Positions 46,415 to 55,888 of a stretch of DNA of 64,000 nucleotides are shown here, one piece after another. This DNA comes from a bacterium (GTDB lineage: Bacteria > Zixibacteria > MSB-5A5 > GN15 > FEB-12): the NCBI GenBank assembly GCA_020444475.1, contig JAHLKV010000003.1:553384-617383 (forward strand), in the 5' to 3' direction. A model generated the notes under the pieces. The model did not search any database. It had not been told where the DNA came from and saw only the letters and a program-made list of their open reading frames with translations. The translations under genes and the position numbers were made by a program. Numbering within the stretch: the first letter of the stretch is position 1; each line of letters begins with the position of its first letter.

Positions 46415-49400
46415 CTATTTCAACAAGATCATCTTCTTCGTTGAAGTGAAGGCGTCGGTGGTAATCCGATAGAAATAGACGCCGCTTGCCTTGTCTGAAG
46501 CATTCCAGACCAGGCTGTGCGTACCGGCGCCGTAGAGACCGTCGGCCAGCGCCGCCACTTCCTGCCCCATGATATTATACACCTTGACCGAGACATTGCC
46601 TGCGACCGGCAGACTAAACTCGATCGTGGTGCTCGGGTTGAATGGGTTCGGATAGTTCTGAGCCAGCGCGTACTCGGTCGGCAGTTCAGCAACCTTGGCG
46701 AGCGCGCTCGTACCGCCCATTCCCCGCCATTCGATGTTGTCGATGTAGACATCGTCAACATTCCCACTGGCATCGCACATGAAGCGCAGACGAGCGTTGG
46801 TCGGGAAGTTGTAGCTGCTGCTCGAGATCGTCACAACAGCGTTGTAGAACGTGTTGTTATCGAAGTCGATTCCGCGCGCAAAGGCCGCAACGGTTTGCCA
46901 GGTCGAGCCATCATAGTACTGGACCCAGAAGTCTTCGCTCGTGTTGTCCATACTGATGGCCACGAAATAGAACTCGACTTCCATCTCGGAGTAGCCGGAG
47001 ACGTTGTACGTACCGGTGTGATAGAACGACGACGCAACACCGCTGTTGTCCTGGATGTCGGCCGCGTTGGAGCCTTCCCATGCATACGTACCACCGGTGT
47101 ACAGCATCATATCGCCGCCACCGTCGGTATAGTTACCCATGCCGCTTTCGAAATCGTCATAGGTGATGGTGGTCCAGGCGCCCGCCTCGTTGACCGTGAT
47201 GTAGGCCGTCTTGGTCTCACCATCGCTGCCGAACGCGTTGCTGGCGGTCAGCGAAACGGTGTACGTGCCGGCCGTGGTGTACGTGTGCGACGGGTTCTGC
47301 AAGGTTGACGTACCGCCGTCACCGAAGTTCCAGCTCCAGCCGGTCGGGTTGTTGGTCGACAGGTCGGTGAACTGCACCGCGAGCGGCGCCACACCGGAGG
47401 TCGGATCGGCTGAGAAATCAGCCACCGGCGGGACATCGAGTGAAACCACACTGATATCGTCGAACGCCATACCATCGGTCGCGATGCTGTAGTTGTCGTA
47501 CTGCTGGAACTTGACCACAAAGGTGCTGGTCAGGCTCAGTCCGGCGCTGCCGGCGAGTGCATCGACATCGAGGGCAATCTGCTGGTATGTCGTCGAGCCG
47601 TTGGCGAGGCTGTAGACCTTGGTGAAGGTCGCACCGCCGTTGCTGGAGAAGAAGACGCCGTCCTGAGTGTGCGTCTCATCGCCAAATTCCTTCCACCAGA
47701 ACGTCAGATCGACCTGGCTCTTGCCGGACAGATCAAGGCGCAGCCACGCTTCGTTCTGCGCATACTGGCCGCCGTTCAGGTTATCGTCCATGGTGAGGTG
47801 GTACGATCCGGAGTGCGGGGTATTGGCGGTCGTTATCAGGATGCGACCCTCGGAGTTGCTGCTCTGCGTAAACCAGTAGGAATCGAAGCTGCCCGATTCG
47901 AAGCCGGTTGAGTACGGCAGAGTTGCATAGTCCGAGGACGGTTCGGAGACGGTTATGTACGCCGTTTTCGTCTCACCGTCGGAACCGCACGAATTAGTCG
48001 CCGTCAGAGAAACAGTGTACGTACCGGCCGATGTGTAGGTGTGCGACGGGTTCTGAGCTGAAGACGTACCGCCGTCGCCGAAGTTCCAGCTCCAGCCGGT
48101 CGGCGAGTTGGTCGACAGATCGGTAAAATTCACCGTCAGCGGATAGGTGCCCGAAGTCGGTGAGCCGGTGAAATTGGCCACCGGCGGATCACACGGCGGG
48201 GTGGTGACGGTGATGTAGTTGGTCCGCACCATCTGGTCGCTGCCGCAGGCATTGGTGGCGGTGAGGGTCACCGTGAAGGTACCGGCGGCGGTGTACGTGT
48301 GGCTCGGGTTGGTGGCGGTAGAGGTGCCGCCGTCGCCGAAATTCCACGAATACGACGTAGCGCCGGTTGACCCGTTGGAGAACGTCACAGCCAGCGGGTA
48401 ATCGCCCGAGGTCGGCGAACCGGTGAAGCTGGCGGTCGGGCTGACGCACGGATTGACCGTAATATAGTTGGTCTTGGTCTCGCCGTCGGAGCCGCCCGGA
48501 CCGGTGACTGTCAGCGTAACCGTATAGGTGCCGGCCGACGTGTACTGGTGCGAGGGATTCTGCGACGTCGACGTACCACCGTCACCAAACGTCCATGCCC
48601 ACGACGTAATGCTGCCGGTGGAGAGATCGGTGAAGTTGACGGTCAACGGAACGGTGCCCGAAGTCGGTGTACCGGAGAAGTTGGCCACCGGCGCCGGAGG
48701 CGGACCGGTGTTGACGGCCGCGTAGGCGTTCACCCGACCCGCACCCATCTTGCCGATATATTGCGACGAGAGGTAAGCGTCGATGTTGTCGGCCGACGAG
48801 TAGAGCTGGCTGGCAACCTGCGAGGCGGTCCAGCTCGGATTCTGCGACCAGACCAGACCGGCGACACCGGCGGTGAGAGGAGTCGCCATCGACGTGCCGC
48901 TCAGAGCCGCCCAGTAGTTGGTGTTCGGGTCGGTGTGATCGTGATAGGTGGCATAGATGTTGTTGCCCGGCGCGCAGATGTCAACCCACGTTCCGTAGGT
49001 GGTGAAGCTGGCGCCGTTGTCGTTCTCATCGGTTGCCGCGACAGAGATGCAGTCGCCGCGACCGTTGAGGTAGTCGGCGGTCTGCGAACCGTCGTTGCCG
49101 GCCGCCACAAACACCATACCGCCGTTGGCGATAAAGTAGCTGACGGCAGTGCCGATACCGCCGCTGTTCGAGGAGCCCCAGGAACAGGAGGCGATTTTCG
49201 CGCCGTTGTTGGCCGCATAGTAGAACGCCGAGGCGGCGGCATCCATCATGACAACGCCGTACTCCTGACCGAGGTAGTTATAGGAGTAGCCCATGCGCAG
49301 CGGCATGATCTTGATGCCGTTGCCGGTGACGGCCTGCGAGCCGCTGCCCCAGCCGCCGGCCATGCCGGCCATACCGTAGCCGTCGTTGGTCAGCATGCCG

Positions 49401-50227
49401 ATGATACCGGCGGTGTGCGTGCCGTGACCGTTAAAGTCGCGCGGATCGTTGTCCGGCGTCGTGCAGTCTTCGCCCGACCAGCAGTTGGAGACGCCGGTGA
49501 TGAAGTCCCAGCCGATCCAGTCATCGACATAGCCGTTGCCGTCATCGTCGACGCCGGAAGAACCGTTCAACTCGGCGGTATTGATCCACATATTGCCGCG
49601 CGAGGCGCCGGGGTTGGTCGGTGTAGCATTGGCGCCACCGAGATCCGGGTGATAGTATCTGGTGCCGGAGTCGAGAATAGCGAGGATGATTGCGGTGCTG
49701 CCCGTCTGGATGTTCCAGGCTTCGGGAGCATCGACATCGTGGTCGCTGGCCTGGTTCAGATGCCACTGATAGCTGTAGTAGCCGTCGTTCGGTGTGGCAT
49801 ACATTGCGTGGATACCGTTTTTCTCAACAGACTCGACATTGGGATCGTTCTGGTAAGCCTTCATAACCTCATCGAGATCCGCCTTGGGATCGAAATGCAC
49901 CACATAGTGGCGCGAGAGGTCCATGTAGGTGCCCTTGACGACCTGAGGCTGCGCTCCCTTAAAGAGCTGGCGCATCTCAGACACCTGGTATTTGGCTGCG
50001 ATCGCATCGAGAGAAGAGACGCCCATGGCGATCTGTCCGCCGCCGGCACGCGCCGTCTCTATCTGTGAGCTGGGGACTTTGAACTGGACAATGAGTTCAC
50101 CGGGTGCCCAGCCGAGAAATGAGGGAATCTGCTCCGGTTGATTGACAACCTTGATGTTGTCCGGAGCGGCCAGGAGAAGTCCCGGGACGAGGAGAATGAG
50201 GGACAGTAGTATTACCTGCCTTTTCAT
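46415..50227 (-). CDS. S8 subtilisin-like peptidase with PKD repeats and C-terminal FlgD/T9SS-like sorting domain
   Basis: LAILDSGTRYYHP, NGHGTHTAGIIGM, LSGTSMATPLTAG triad; four PKD modules (e.g. GWSWNFGDGGTSSAQNPSHTYTSAGTYTVSLTA); tail YPNPFNPSTTIEFSLPVAGNVSVKVYNIMGQEV...SGVYFYRITTDAFTSTKKMILLK. Confidence 0.93.
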   Translation of the reverse strand: MKRQVILLSLILLVPGLLLAAPDNIKVVNQPEQIPSFLGWAPGELIVQFKVPSSQIETARAGGGQIAMGVSSLDAIAAKYQVSEMRQLFKGAQPQVVKGTYMDLSRHYVVHFDPKADLDEVMKAYQNDPNVESVEKNGIHAMYATPNDGYYSYQWHLNQASDHDVDAPEAWNIQTGSTAIILAILDSGTRYYHPDLGGANATPTNPGASRGNMWINTAELNGSSGVDDDGNGYVDDWIGWDFITGVSNCWSGEDCTTPDNDPRDFNGHGTHTAGIIGMLTNDGYGMAGMAGGWGSGSQAVTGNGIKIMPLRMGYSYNYLGQEYGVVMMDAAASAFYYAANNGAKIASCSWGSSNSGGIGTAVSYFIANGGMVFVAAGNDGSQTADYLNGRGDCISVAATDENDNGASFTTYGTWVDICAPGNNIYATYHDHTDPNTNYWAALSGTSMATPLTAGVAGLVWSQNPSWTASQVASQLYSSADNIDAYLSSQYIGKMGAGRVNAYAAVNTGPPPAPVANFSGTPTSGTVPLTVNFTDLSTGSITSWAWTFGDGGTSTSQNPSHQYTSAGTYTVTLTVTGPGGSDGETKTNYITVNPCVSPTASFTGSPTSGDYPLAVTFSNGSTGATSYSWNFGDGGTSTATNPSHTYTAAGTFTVTLTATNACGSDQMVRTNYITVTTPPCDPPVANFTGSPTSGTYPLTVNFTDLSTNSPTGWSWNFGDGGTSSAQNPSHTYTSAGTYTVSLTATNSCGSDGETKTAYITVSEPSSDYATLPYSTGFESGSFDSYWFTQSSNSEGRILITTANTPHSGSYHLTMDDNLNGGQYAQNEAWLRLDLSGKSQVDLTFWWKEFGDETHTQDGVFFSSNGGATFTKVYSLANGSTTYQQIALDVDALAGSAGLSLTSTFVVKFQQYDNYSIATDGMAFDDISVVSLDVPPVADFSADPTSGVAPLAVQFTDLSTNNPTGWSWNFGDGGTSTLQNPSHTYTTAGTYTVSLTASNAFGSDGETKTAYITVNEAGAWTTITYDDFESGMGNYTDGGGDMMLYTGGTYAWEGSNAADIQDNSGVASSFYHTGTYNVSGYSEMEVEFYFVAISMDNTSEDFWVQYYDGSTWQTVAAFARGIDFDNNTFYNAVVTISSSSYNFPTNARLRFMCDASGNVDDVYIDNIEWRGMGGTSALAKVAELPTEYALAQNYPNPFNPSTTIEFSLPVAGNVSVKVYNIMGQEVAALADGLYGAGTHSLVWNASDKASGVYFYRITTDAFTSTKKMILLK

Positions 50228-50856
50228 CGAAACCTCCACGAGAGTGTAGTTACTCGATCGAATTTCTGACGGAATGCAGTTGAGCGCTGGTAACCGTGCG
50301 GTATTCTCCCTTCTCAGCTAAAGGGTTGGCGATGATATACCTGTAAAACTGGATCGCGTGTGTGTCGTGGAGAGCGTACGACACTTCAATCTTTGCCCGG
50401 TTCGTGGCGACAGCGTATCACCCGAACCGATCGCATTCAGACCCACCCACAAACGGATCTGGCTGCCGACTGACCTCTTCCGTCAAGCACGGCGCGTGAC
50501 GGACGAACTTCCACAATAATCCAATAATACGGGCACGTAAATCAAGCAAAAGTTTTGCCGTAGCTCGTGACCCCAGGATTCACGGTTCACTGAATCTCGC
50601 GACGGAGCGGCCCGGAAAGCTCCTTGACCCGTTCATGATGCGTCGCCCACAAATGTGCATCGGTCGCGTCTCGAGATATCATAGACTGTTGTGGATTCTC
50701 AACCTTCCCCCAGATCGAGGCTTCGATTCCTGAGTGTGAATATAGACGGCCGGCTCAACGAACGCAAGGGCCCAATCGAAAAAAGTTAACCAAAAGTGTC
50801 AACGATTCGTGCAAAGATTGTACATTCACTGTCACACAGCAGGTTAGGTGGCAAAG

Positions 50857-50883
50857 AAAAGCCCCGGTCTTACCGGGGCTTTT
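50857..50883. terminator. Intrinsic terminator downstream of the proVWX-like operon
   Basis: AAAAGCCCCGG-tctta-CCGGGGCTTTT. Confidence 0.88.
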
Positions 50884-50907
50884 CCTGTCTGCAGCTGCGA
50901 CTCTAAA

Positions 50908-51792
50908 TCACTTCTTCGGCAGCCAGGCAGCGACGACATCGGGATGGGCGTTCATCCACTCCCGAGCCACATCGACCGGATCGGCCTTGCCGGCTTCGGC
51001 GATCTTCCCCATCAGATCCCCCAGGGTCTGATCGTCCATGTGGAAGGCCTTGAGGAACGCCGCGACATCGGGCATATCCGTCGCGAGATCCTTGCGGGCG
51101 ATCGTATGGATGTTTTCGACCTTGCCATAGACGCCCTCAGGATCTTCGAGAAACTTCAGATCCCAGCGGGCAAACTTCCAGTGGGGCTTCCACCCGGTGA
51201 CAGCAACCCACTCATTTTTGTCGATGGCATTCTTAAGGGCCGCAGTCATGGCCGGACCGCTTGAGGGGACGAGTTTGAAGTCGAGTCCGTAGTCGGCTAT
51301 CGCCTTGTCAGTAGCCTTCATGATGCCGGCGCCGGCGTCGATACCGATGATCTCCCCCTTGAACTTGTCGTCGTTGTCGTTCATCTGGGTGATCGAATCG
51401 ATCGTGACATACGCGGGCACGACCACCCCGATCCGGGCGCCGTCGTAGTTGGTACCGAGATCGACTACCTTGTCACCGTACTCCTCCATGTAAGACGCAT
51501 GTGTGACGGGAAGCCAACCATCGAGGAAGGCGTCCTTGTCACCGCTGGCGACCGAGGTATATACCGGACCGACATCGGCAACCTGCATCTCCACGGTGTA
51601 GCCCATCTTGTCTTCGAGAATCGCCTTCGCGAGATTGGTCATGGCGATCCCTTCGGCCCAGTTGACATACACGAGCCTGACGACCTTCGGCTCGGCGGTT
51701 TCCTTCTTGCCGCAGCCCGTCATCGCTGCGACCGCAAAGACCAGCGTCAATGCCAGTACGACGGTTGCTGTCTTTTTCCAGTTTGCTTTCAT
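50908..51792 (-). CDS. proX: Glycine betaine/proline ABC transporter substrate-binding lipoprotein
   Basis: Lipobox AMTGCG; VRLVYVNWAEGIAMTNLAKAILEDKMGYTVEM, DAFLDGWLPVTHASYMEEYGDKVVDLGTNYDGARIGVVVP. Confidence 0.9.
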   Translation of the reverse strand: MKANWKKTATVVLALTLVFAVAAMTGCGKKETAEPKVVRLVYVNWAEGIAMTNLAKAILEDKMGYTVEMQVADVGPVYTSVASGDKDAFLDGWLPVTHASYMEEYGDKVVDLGTNYDGARIGVVVPAYVTIDSITQMNDNDDKFKGEIIGIDAGAGIMKATDKAIADYGLDFKLVPSSGPAMTAALKNAIDKNEWVAVTGWKPHWKFARWDLKFLEDPEGVYGKVENIHTIARKDLATDMPDVAAFLKAFHMDDQTLGDLMGKIAEAGKADPVDVAREWMNAHPDVVAAWLPKK

Positions 51793-51811
51793 TCGTTCCT
51801 CCGCTCTGAGC

Positions 51812-52648
51812 TTATTTGTGGGTAGTCTTTCTTCCGGCCCCCATCGCCTGTGTGATGCGATCGAGTACGATCGCGAGGATGACGATAGCGAAGCCGGCTT
51901 CAAAACCAAGTCCCACGTTCAATTGAGTGATTCCTTTAAGTACCTGTTGTCCCAGTCCTCCGGCGCCGATCATGGCGGCGATAACTACCATGGAGAGGGC
52001 CAGCATGATCGTCTGGTTTACCCCGGCCAGAATAGTGGGCAGCGCCAGCGGCAGCTGCACCTTGATAAGGACCTGCCTTGGTGTGGCCCCGAAAGCATGG
52101 GCGGCCTCGACTACATCCTCGCGCACCTGCCTGATACCGAGATTGGTCAGGCGCACCACCGGCGGCATGGCAAACACGACGGTGGCCACTACACCGGGGA
52201 CGGTGCCGAGACTGAAAAAGAGCACCGCCGGGATAAGATAGACAAAGGCCGGCATGGTCTGCATGGTGTCGAGAATCGGTCGTACGACACGCTCCACTCC
52301 CTTGCTGCGCGCCGCCAGCACTCCCAGTGGAATGCCAAGAACCAGTGCCACCAGCGCCGAGGTCAGCACCAGCGCAAGAGTCACCATGGTGTCGTCCCAG
52401 AACCCCATCGCATCGATAAGGAGCAGACCGATCAGGGTGAACACCGCCACACCGCGTCCCACCATCCACCAGGCGAGGGCAACGAAGAGAGCGATTACGA
52501 CAAGGACGGGGATCGAAGTCAGGACCCACTCCAGACCGCCGACTACGGAAGTCAGCACGGCACTAATAGCGTCGAACAGACCGCCGAAATTGTTGGTGAG
52601 CCAGTCGATGATGACTTCGACGACACCGCCTATATCAAGGTCAATCAT
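51812..52648 (-). CDS. proW: Glycine betaine/proline ABC transporter permease
   Basis: LVLGIPLGVLAARSKGVERVVRPILDTMQTMPAFVYLIPAVLFFSLGTVPGVVATVVFAMPPVVRLTNLGIRQV; 4-bp overlap with the upstream CDS. Confidence 0.93.
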   Translation of the reverse strand: MIDLDIGGVVEVIIDWLTNNFGGLFDAISAVLTSVVGGLEWVLTSIPVLVVIALFVALAWWMVGRGVAVFTLIGLLLIDAMGFWDDTMVTLALVLTSALVALVLGIPLGVLAARSKGVERVVRPILDTMQTMPAFVYLIPAVLFFSLGTVPGVVATVVFAMPPVVRLTNLGIRQVREDVVEAAHAFGATPRQVLIKVQLPLALPTILAGVNQTIMLALSMVVIAAMIGAGGLGQQVLKGITQLNVGLGFEAGFAIVILAIVLDRITQAMGAGRKTTHK

Positions 52649-53871
52649 GCCTCACTCCTTTCGTTCGCGGTAGCGGGGATCGCGAGCTCTTCGCCCATGA
52701 TCTCCGATACCACCGAGGCCCTCATCACAAGTCCGAGTAGTTGATCCCTGTCGTTGATAACCGCAATCGGAAGACGCGAGTCGACGGCGAGCGGGAGCAG
52801 CTCCATCACCGGTGTGTCCGGACCGCACCGAGGCACGTCGGTGACGACGATGCTGTCGAGGGTATTTCCCCGTCCCTTCTTCTGCAGGGTAACGGCGTCA
52901 TCGATGCGAACAAATCCCTTGAAGAGCCGGTTTGGACCGGTGACCACAAGGGTCGATATCCCGAGCTGCCGCATGCGTCGAATCGCCATCTCTGGACCAT
53001 CCTTGGGTGAAACCACGCGCTGGGGGTGATCGAACATCAGCGCCGACGCGGTTATGACCTTGGAGCGGTCGACGTTCTGGACGAACGAAGAGACGTACTC
53101 GTCGGCCGGCGACGTCAATATCTCTTCAGGTGTTCCCACCTGCACGACCGCCCCGTCCTTCATGATTGCGATACGATCTCCAAGCTTGAGGGCTTCGTCC
53201 AGATCGTGGGTGATGAACACGATCGTCTTCTTCATCTCCTGCTGCAGGTCGATCAGTTCGTCCTGCATCTGGGTGCGAATGAGCGGATCCAGCGCACTGA
53301 ATGCTTCGTCCATAAGCAGGATGTCCGGATCGGTAGCCAGGGCTCTGGCCAGACCGACCCGCTGCTGCATACCGCCGCTCAGTTCTCCGGTCATCATCTC
53401 TTCGTAACCTTCGAGTCCGACCAGCTTGATTGTCTCGTATGCCCGCTCGCGTCGCACCTTCGGATCGACCTTCTGAATCTCGAGACCGAACGCGACATTG
53501 TCGCACACCGAGCGATGCGGTAGCAGGCCGAAGTGCTGAAACACCATGTTCATCTTCGACCGTCGGATTTCGCGAAGTCTCTCGTCGTTCACTTTGGTAA
53601 CGTCGACCCCGTCCAGTTTAACACTTCCCGCGGTCGGCTCCCACAGTCGGTTGAGGCAGCGAAGCACGGTCGACTTGCCTGAGCCGGACAGTCCCATGAT
53701 GACGAATGTCTCCCCCTGCTCGATGTCGAAGGTGGCATTGTCGACCGCGACCGTGCAGCCGGTGTGCTCGAGAATATCGGCTTTCGATTTCCCCTCTTTC
53801 GCCATCGCCAGCGCCGTACGGCTGCGACTGCCGAAGATCTTGTAGAGGTTCTCTACTCGCAGTTGTGCCAT
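52645..53871 (-). CDS. proV: Glycine betaine/proline ABC transporter ATP-binding protein with CBS domains
   Basis: GLSGSGKSTVLRCLNRL, GELSGGMQQRVGLARALATDPDILLMDEAFSALDPL; C-terminal CBS region. Confidence 0.93.
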   Translation of the reverse strand: MAQLRVENLYKIFGSRSRTALAMAKEGKSKADILEHTGCTVAVDNATFDIEQGETFVIMGLSGSGKSTVLRCLNRLWEPTAGSVKLDGVDVTKVNDERLREIRRSKMNMVFQHFGLLPHRSVCDNVAFGLEIQKVDPKVRRERAYETIKLVGLEGYEEMMTGELSGGMQQRVGLARALATDPDILLMDEAFSALDPLIRTQMQDELIDLQQEMKKTIVFITHDLDEALKLGDRIAIMKDGAVVQVGTPEEILTSPADEYVSSFVQNVDRSKVITASALMFDHPQRVVSPKDGPEMAIRRMRQLGISTLVVTGPNRLFKGFVRIDDAVTLQKKGRGNTLDSIVVTDVPRCGPDTPVMELLPLAVDSRLPIAVINDRDQLLGLVMRASVVSEIMGEELAIPATANERSEA

Positions 53872-53947
53872 GGTTGTTTGTCCCTGCTGCGGTTGAAGGG
53901 GCGCCGGGTTATGGGCGCGCTATCTCACCGCAAGACTTATCTTCGGG

Positions 53948-55225
53948 TTAGAAGTAGTAACCCATGTTAATATTAAACCGCATCTTCCACTCGGCATCCT
54001 TCACACCCGGTCCGAGACCGGTGAACTCACCGAGCCAGGGGTTGTTCTTCCCCTGCGCGACATCGACGTAGGTATACACGCTGCCGGCGGTCACGAGTAC
54101 TCCGGTGACGTTGTGGTAAGTGTCCTCGTAATCGTCTTTGTCCTTCATGTAGATACTGAAGTCGTTGTAAAACTGGAGGCTCGATATCGGACCCCAGTCT
54201 ACGCTCACGGTGTATGCGGGCTCGATTGCGAAGATCATACCGGTGCCGGCGACAGGGTACGGGAAGTCATAGGCGCCGTAAACGACCATATCGTCGCTGT
54301 AATCGGCTGCAAGCGACTCCTCGCCGGCGGTTGTGATTAGCGAATCGACGACGACGGCCGGATTGTGATCGACATAGATACCGAAGGCCATCAGGTTGAA
54401 GTTGCCGAAGGTGGCGTTGAGGTGACCTCCGACTGCCATATGGTCGCCCCACGGATCGGTATCGCCGGTGTAAAGCGCAGCGGGATCATCGGAACGCTCC
54501 ACACGATCGAGCGCTTCGTTAAACAGCATCCCGTACTGGCCGGAGATACCGAACTCAGCGTTGTAGTTGTCACCGCTCGCCGTGTACGTAATCCTGCCGT
54601 TGAACTGATTGCTTTCGCGGTTGTTCGACATCATGCCGAAATAGGTCTCATCCACGATGTCGTACGAATACCGGGAGCTGTTGTCCGAGTCGCCGGTGTA
54701 GTTGCCTTCGTCGTTTTTATAGTACGCGACCTGCAGATTCCATCCGTTGTCGGTCTTATGGATGAACTTGATACCGGCGTCGTAGTCGTCCTCCAGGCCG
54801 AGATAATAGGCGATCGAGAAGAACCAGTTGTGCGAAGCGTACGGTTGGATACCGAAGGGCACCTGGTGCACACCGATCTGCATTGTGGTGCGATCGGTAA
54901 AGTCATATCCCATATAGCCGTGGTGGAGCATGTGATACCCGCTATAGAAGCGGTACTCGAGAGAGAGATCGATCCCATCGTACGTCCCGTCGACATTGAT
55001 ACGATAGGTATCCATCAGCAGTTCGCCTCCCTGCGCGCTGTTGACCCGTGCGTAGTCCTCGTCGTTCCAATCCATGTAGCGATAGTTGTACCGAAGTGCT
55101 CCGCCAACCGTGAAGCCGTCTTCGCTTTCCTGGGCCATGACGGCCATCGGCAGCGCCAACAGTCCCGTTCCCAGAAGTAGCAGCAGTTTGCAAGAAATCC
55201 CGTGGTTGCGTTGATACCTCATCAT
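53948..55225 (-). CDS. Outer-membrane porin-like beta-barrel protein
   Basis: Signal peptide CKLLLLLGTGLLALPMAVMAQE; strand-rich porin-like sequence ending MRFNINMGYYF; start MMRYQRN at 55225/55222. Confidence 0.75.
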   Translation of the reverse strand: MMRYQRNHGISCKLLLLLGTGLLALPMAVMAQESEDGFTVGGALRYNYRYMDWNDEDYARVNSAQGGELLMDTYRINVDGTYDGIDLSLEYRFYSGYHMLHHGYMGYDFTDRTTMQIGVHQVPFGIQPYASHNWFFSIAYYLGLEDDYDAGIKFIHKTDNGWNLQVAYYKNDEGNYTGDSDNSSRYSYDIVDETYFGMMSNNRESNQFNGRITYTASGDNYNAEFGISGQYGMLFNEALDRVERSDDPAALYTGDTDPWGDHMAVGGHLNATFGNFNLMAFGIYVDHNPAVVVDSLITTAGEESLAADYSDDMVVYGAYDFPYPVAGTGMIFAIEPAYTVSVDWGPISSLQFYNDFSIYMKDKDDYEDTYHNVTGVLVTAGSVYTYVDVAQGKNNPWLGEFTGLGPGVKDAEWKMRFNINMGYYF

Positions 55226-55888
55226 TCTCCTTGCTGTTCGTGGTCCTGACGCGAGGACCATCATCCACACACACTCAATTGCTGTTTCTCGCGGTCGGAT
55301 GCAGACACGGATGTGCAGCCGGAACGCGAGAGGCGCCGTTTCCACGATGAAATCAATGAGAACGAGGGAGATTAAAGCGACACGTCGCTCGACTCGAGCG
55401 GCGCGCTCCGAGACCGCATCGGCAGACCACACGGGGCCTGTCGACCAGGTTACAAACAGAAAAAGACGGCCTATTCGCAGAAATCTCTCGGTTATCCCTC
55501 GGGTGGCGGACCATCATGTTGATGGCTGCCACATCCTAAGTACCGAAGAGTCAGGGTGAGACGGGCATGTCCTGCATCGTACCGAGAACACAGTGTGCTC
55601 AGTCGGCCGGTGTATCCTCTCGCCTGCGTCTCAACACCATCGGCAAAGTCCCTCCAGTCACCGCGGTATTAGCGCGTTATGTAGTTGTACTGAGGCCGCT
55701 TGCGGATCACAACCCGAAAACGGCCTGCGTTGTCCATGCATGATATGGCGCACAGACGCATCCCGCAAGCAGTACGTGTTTTTTTTGTGGCCGGATTACT
55801 AGATGCTAAACGAATTGTCAGTATGTTACATTTGCGCCAGGCGCATTGGCGAACGTATGACTGTGCGACTGATGGGTTTTTTCGAAGC

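Noticed and set aside
47200-48720. Periodic similarity suggesting a tandem DNA repeat or CRISPR-like array
   Set aside because: The periodicity comes from in-frame PKD protein domains of a subtilisin-like peptidase, not from direct repeats with spacers.
48548-50068. 506-aa plus-strand ORF
   Set aside because: Antisense to the S8 peptidase; low-complexity Arg/Val/Gly translation.
50908-53871. proVWX-like operon as a novel transport system
   Set aside because: Standard ProV/ProW/ProX architecture with overlapping genes and a normal terminator.
55226-55888. Several short ORFs in the 660-bp gap upstream of the porin gene
   Set aside because: No SD, no domain signal and mutually overlapping; treated as intergenic.
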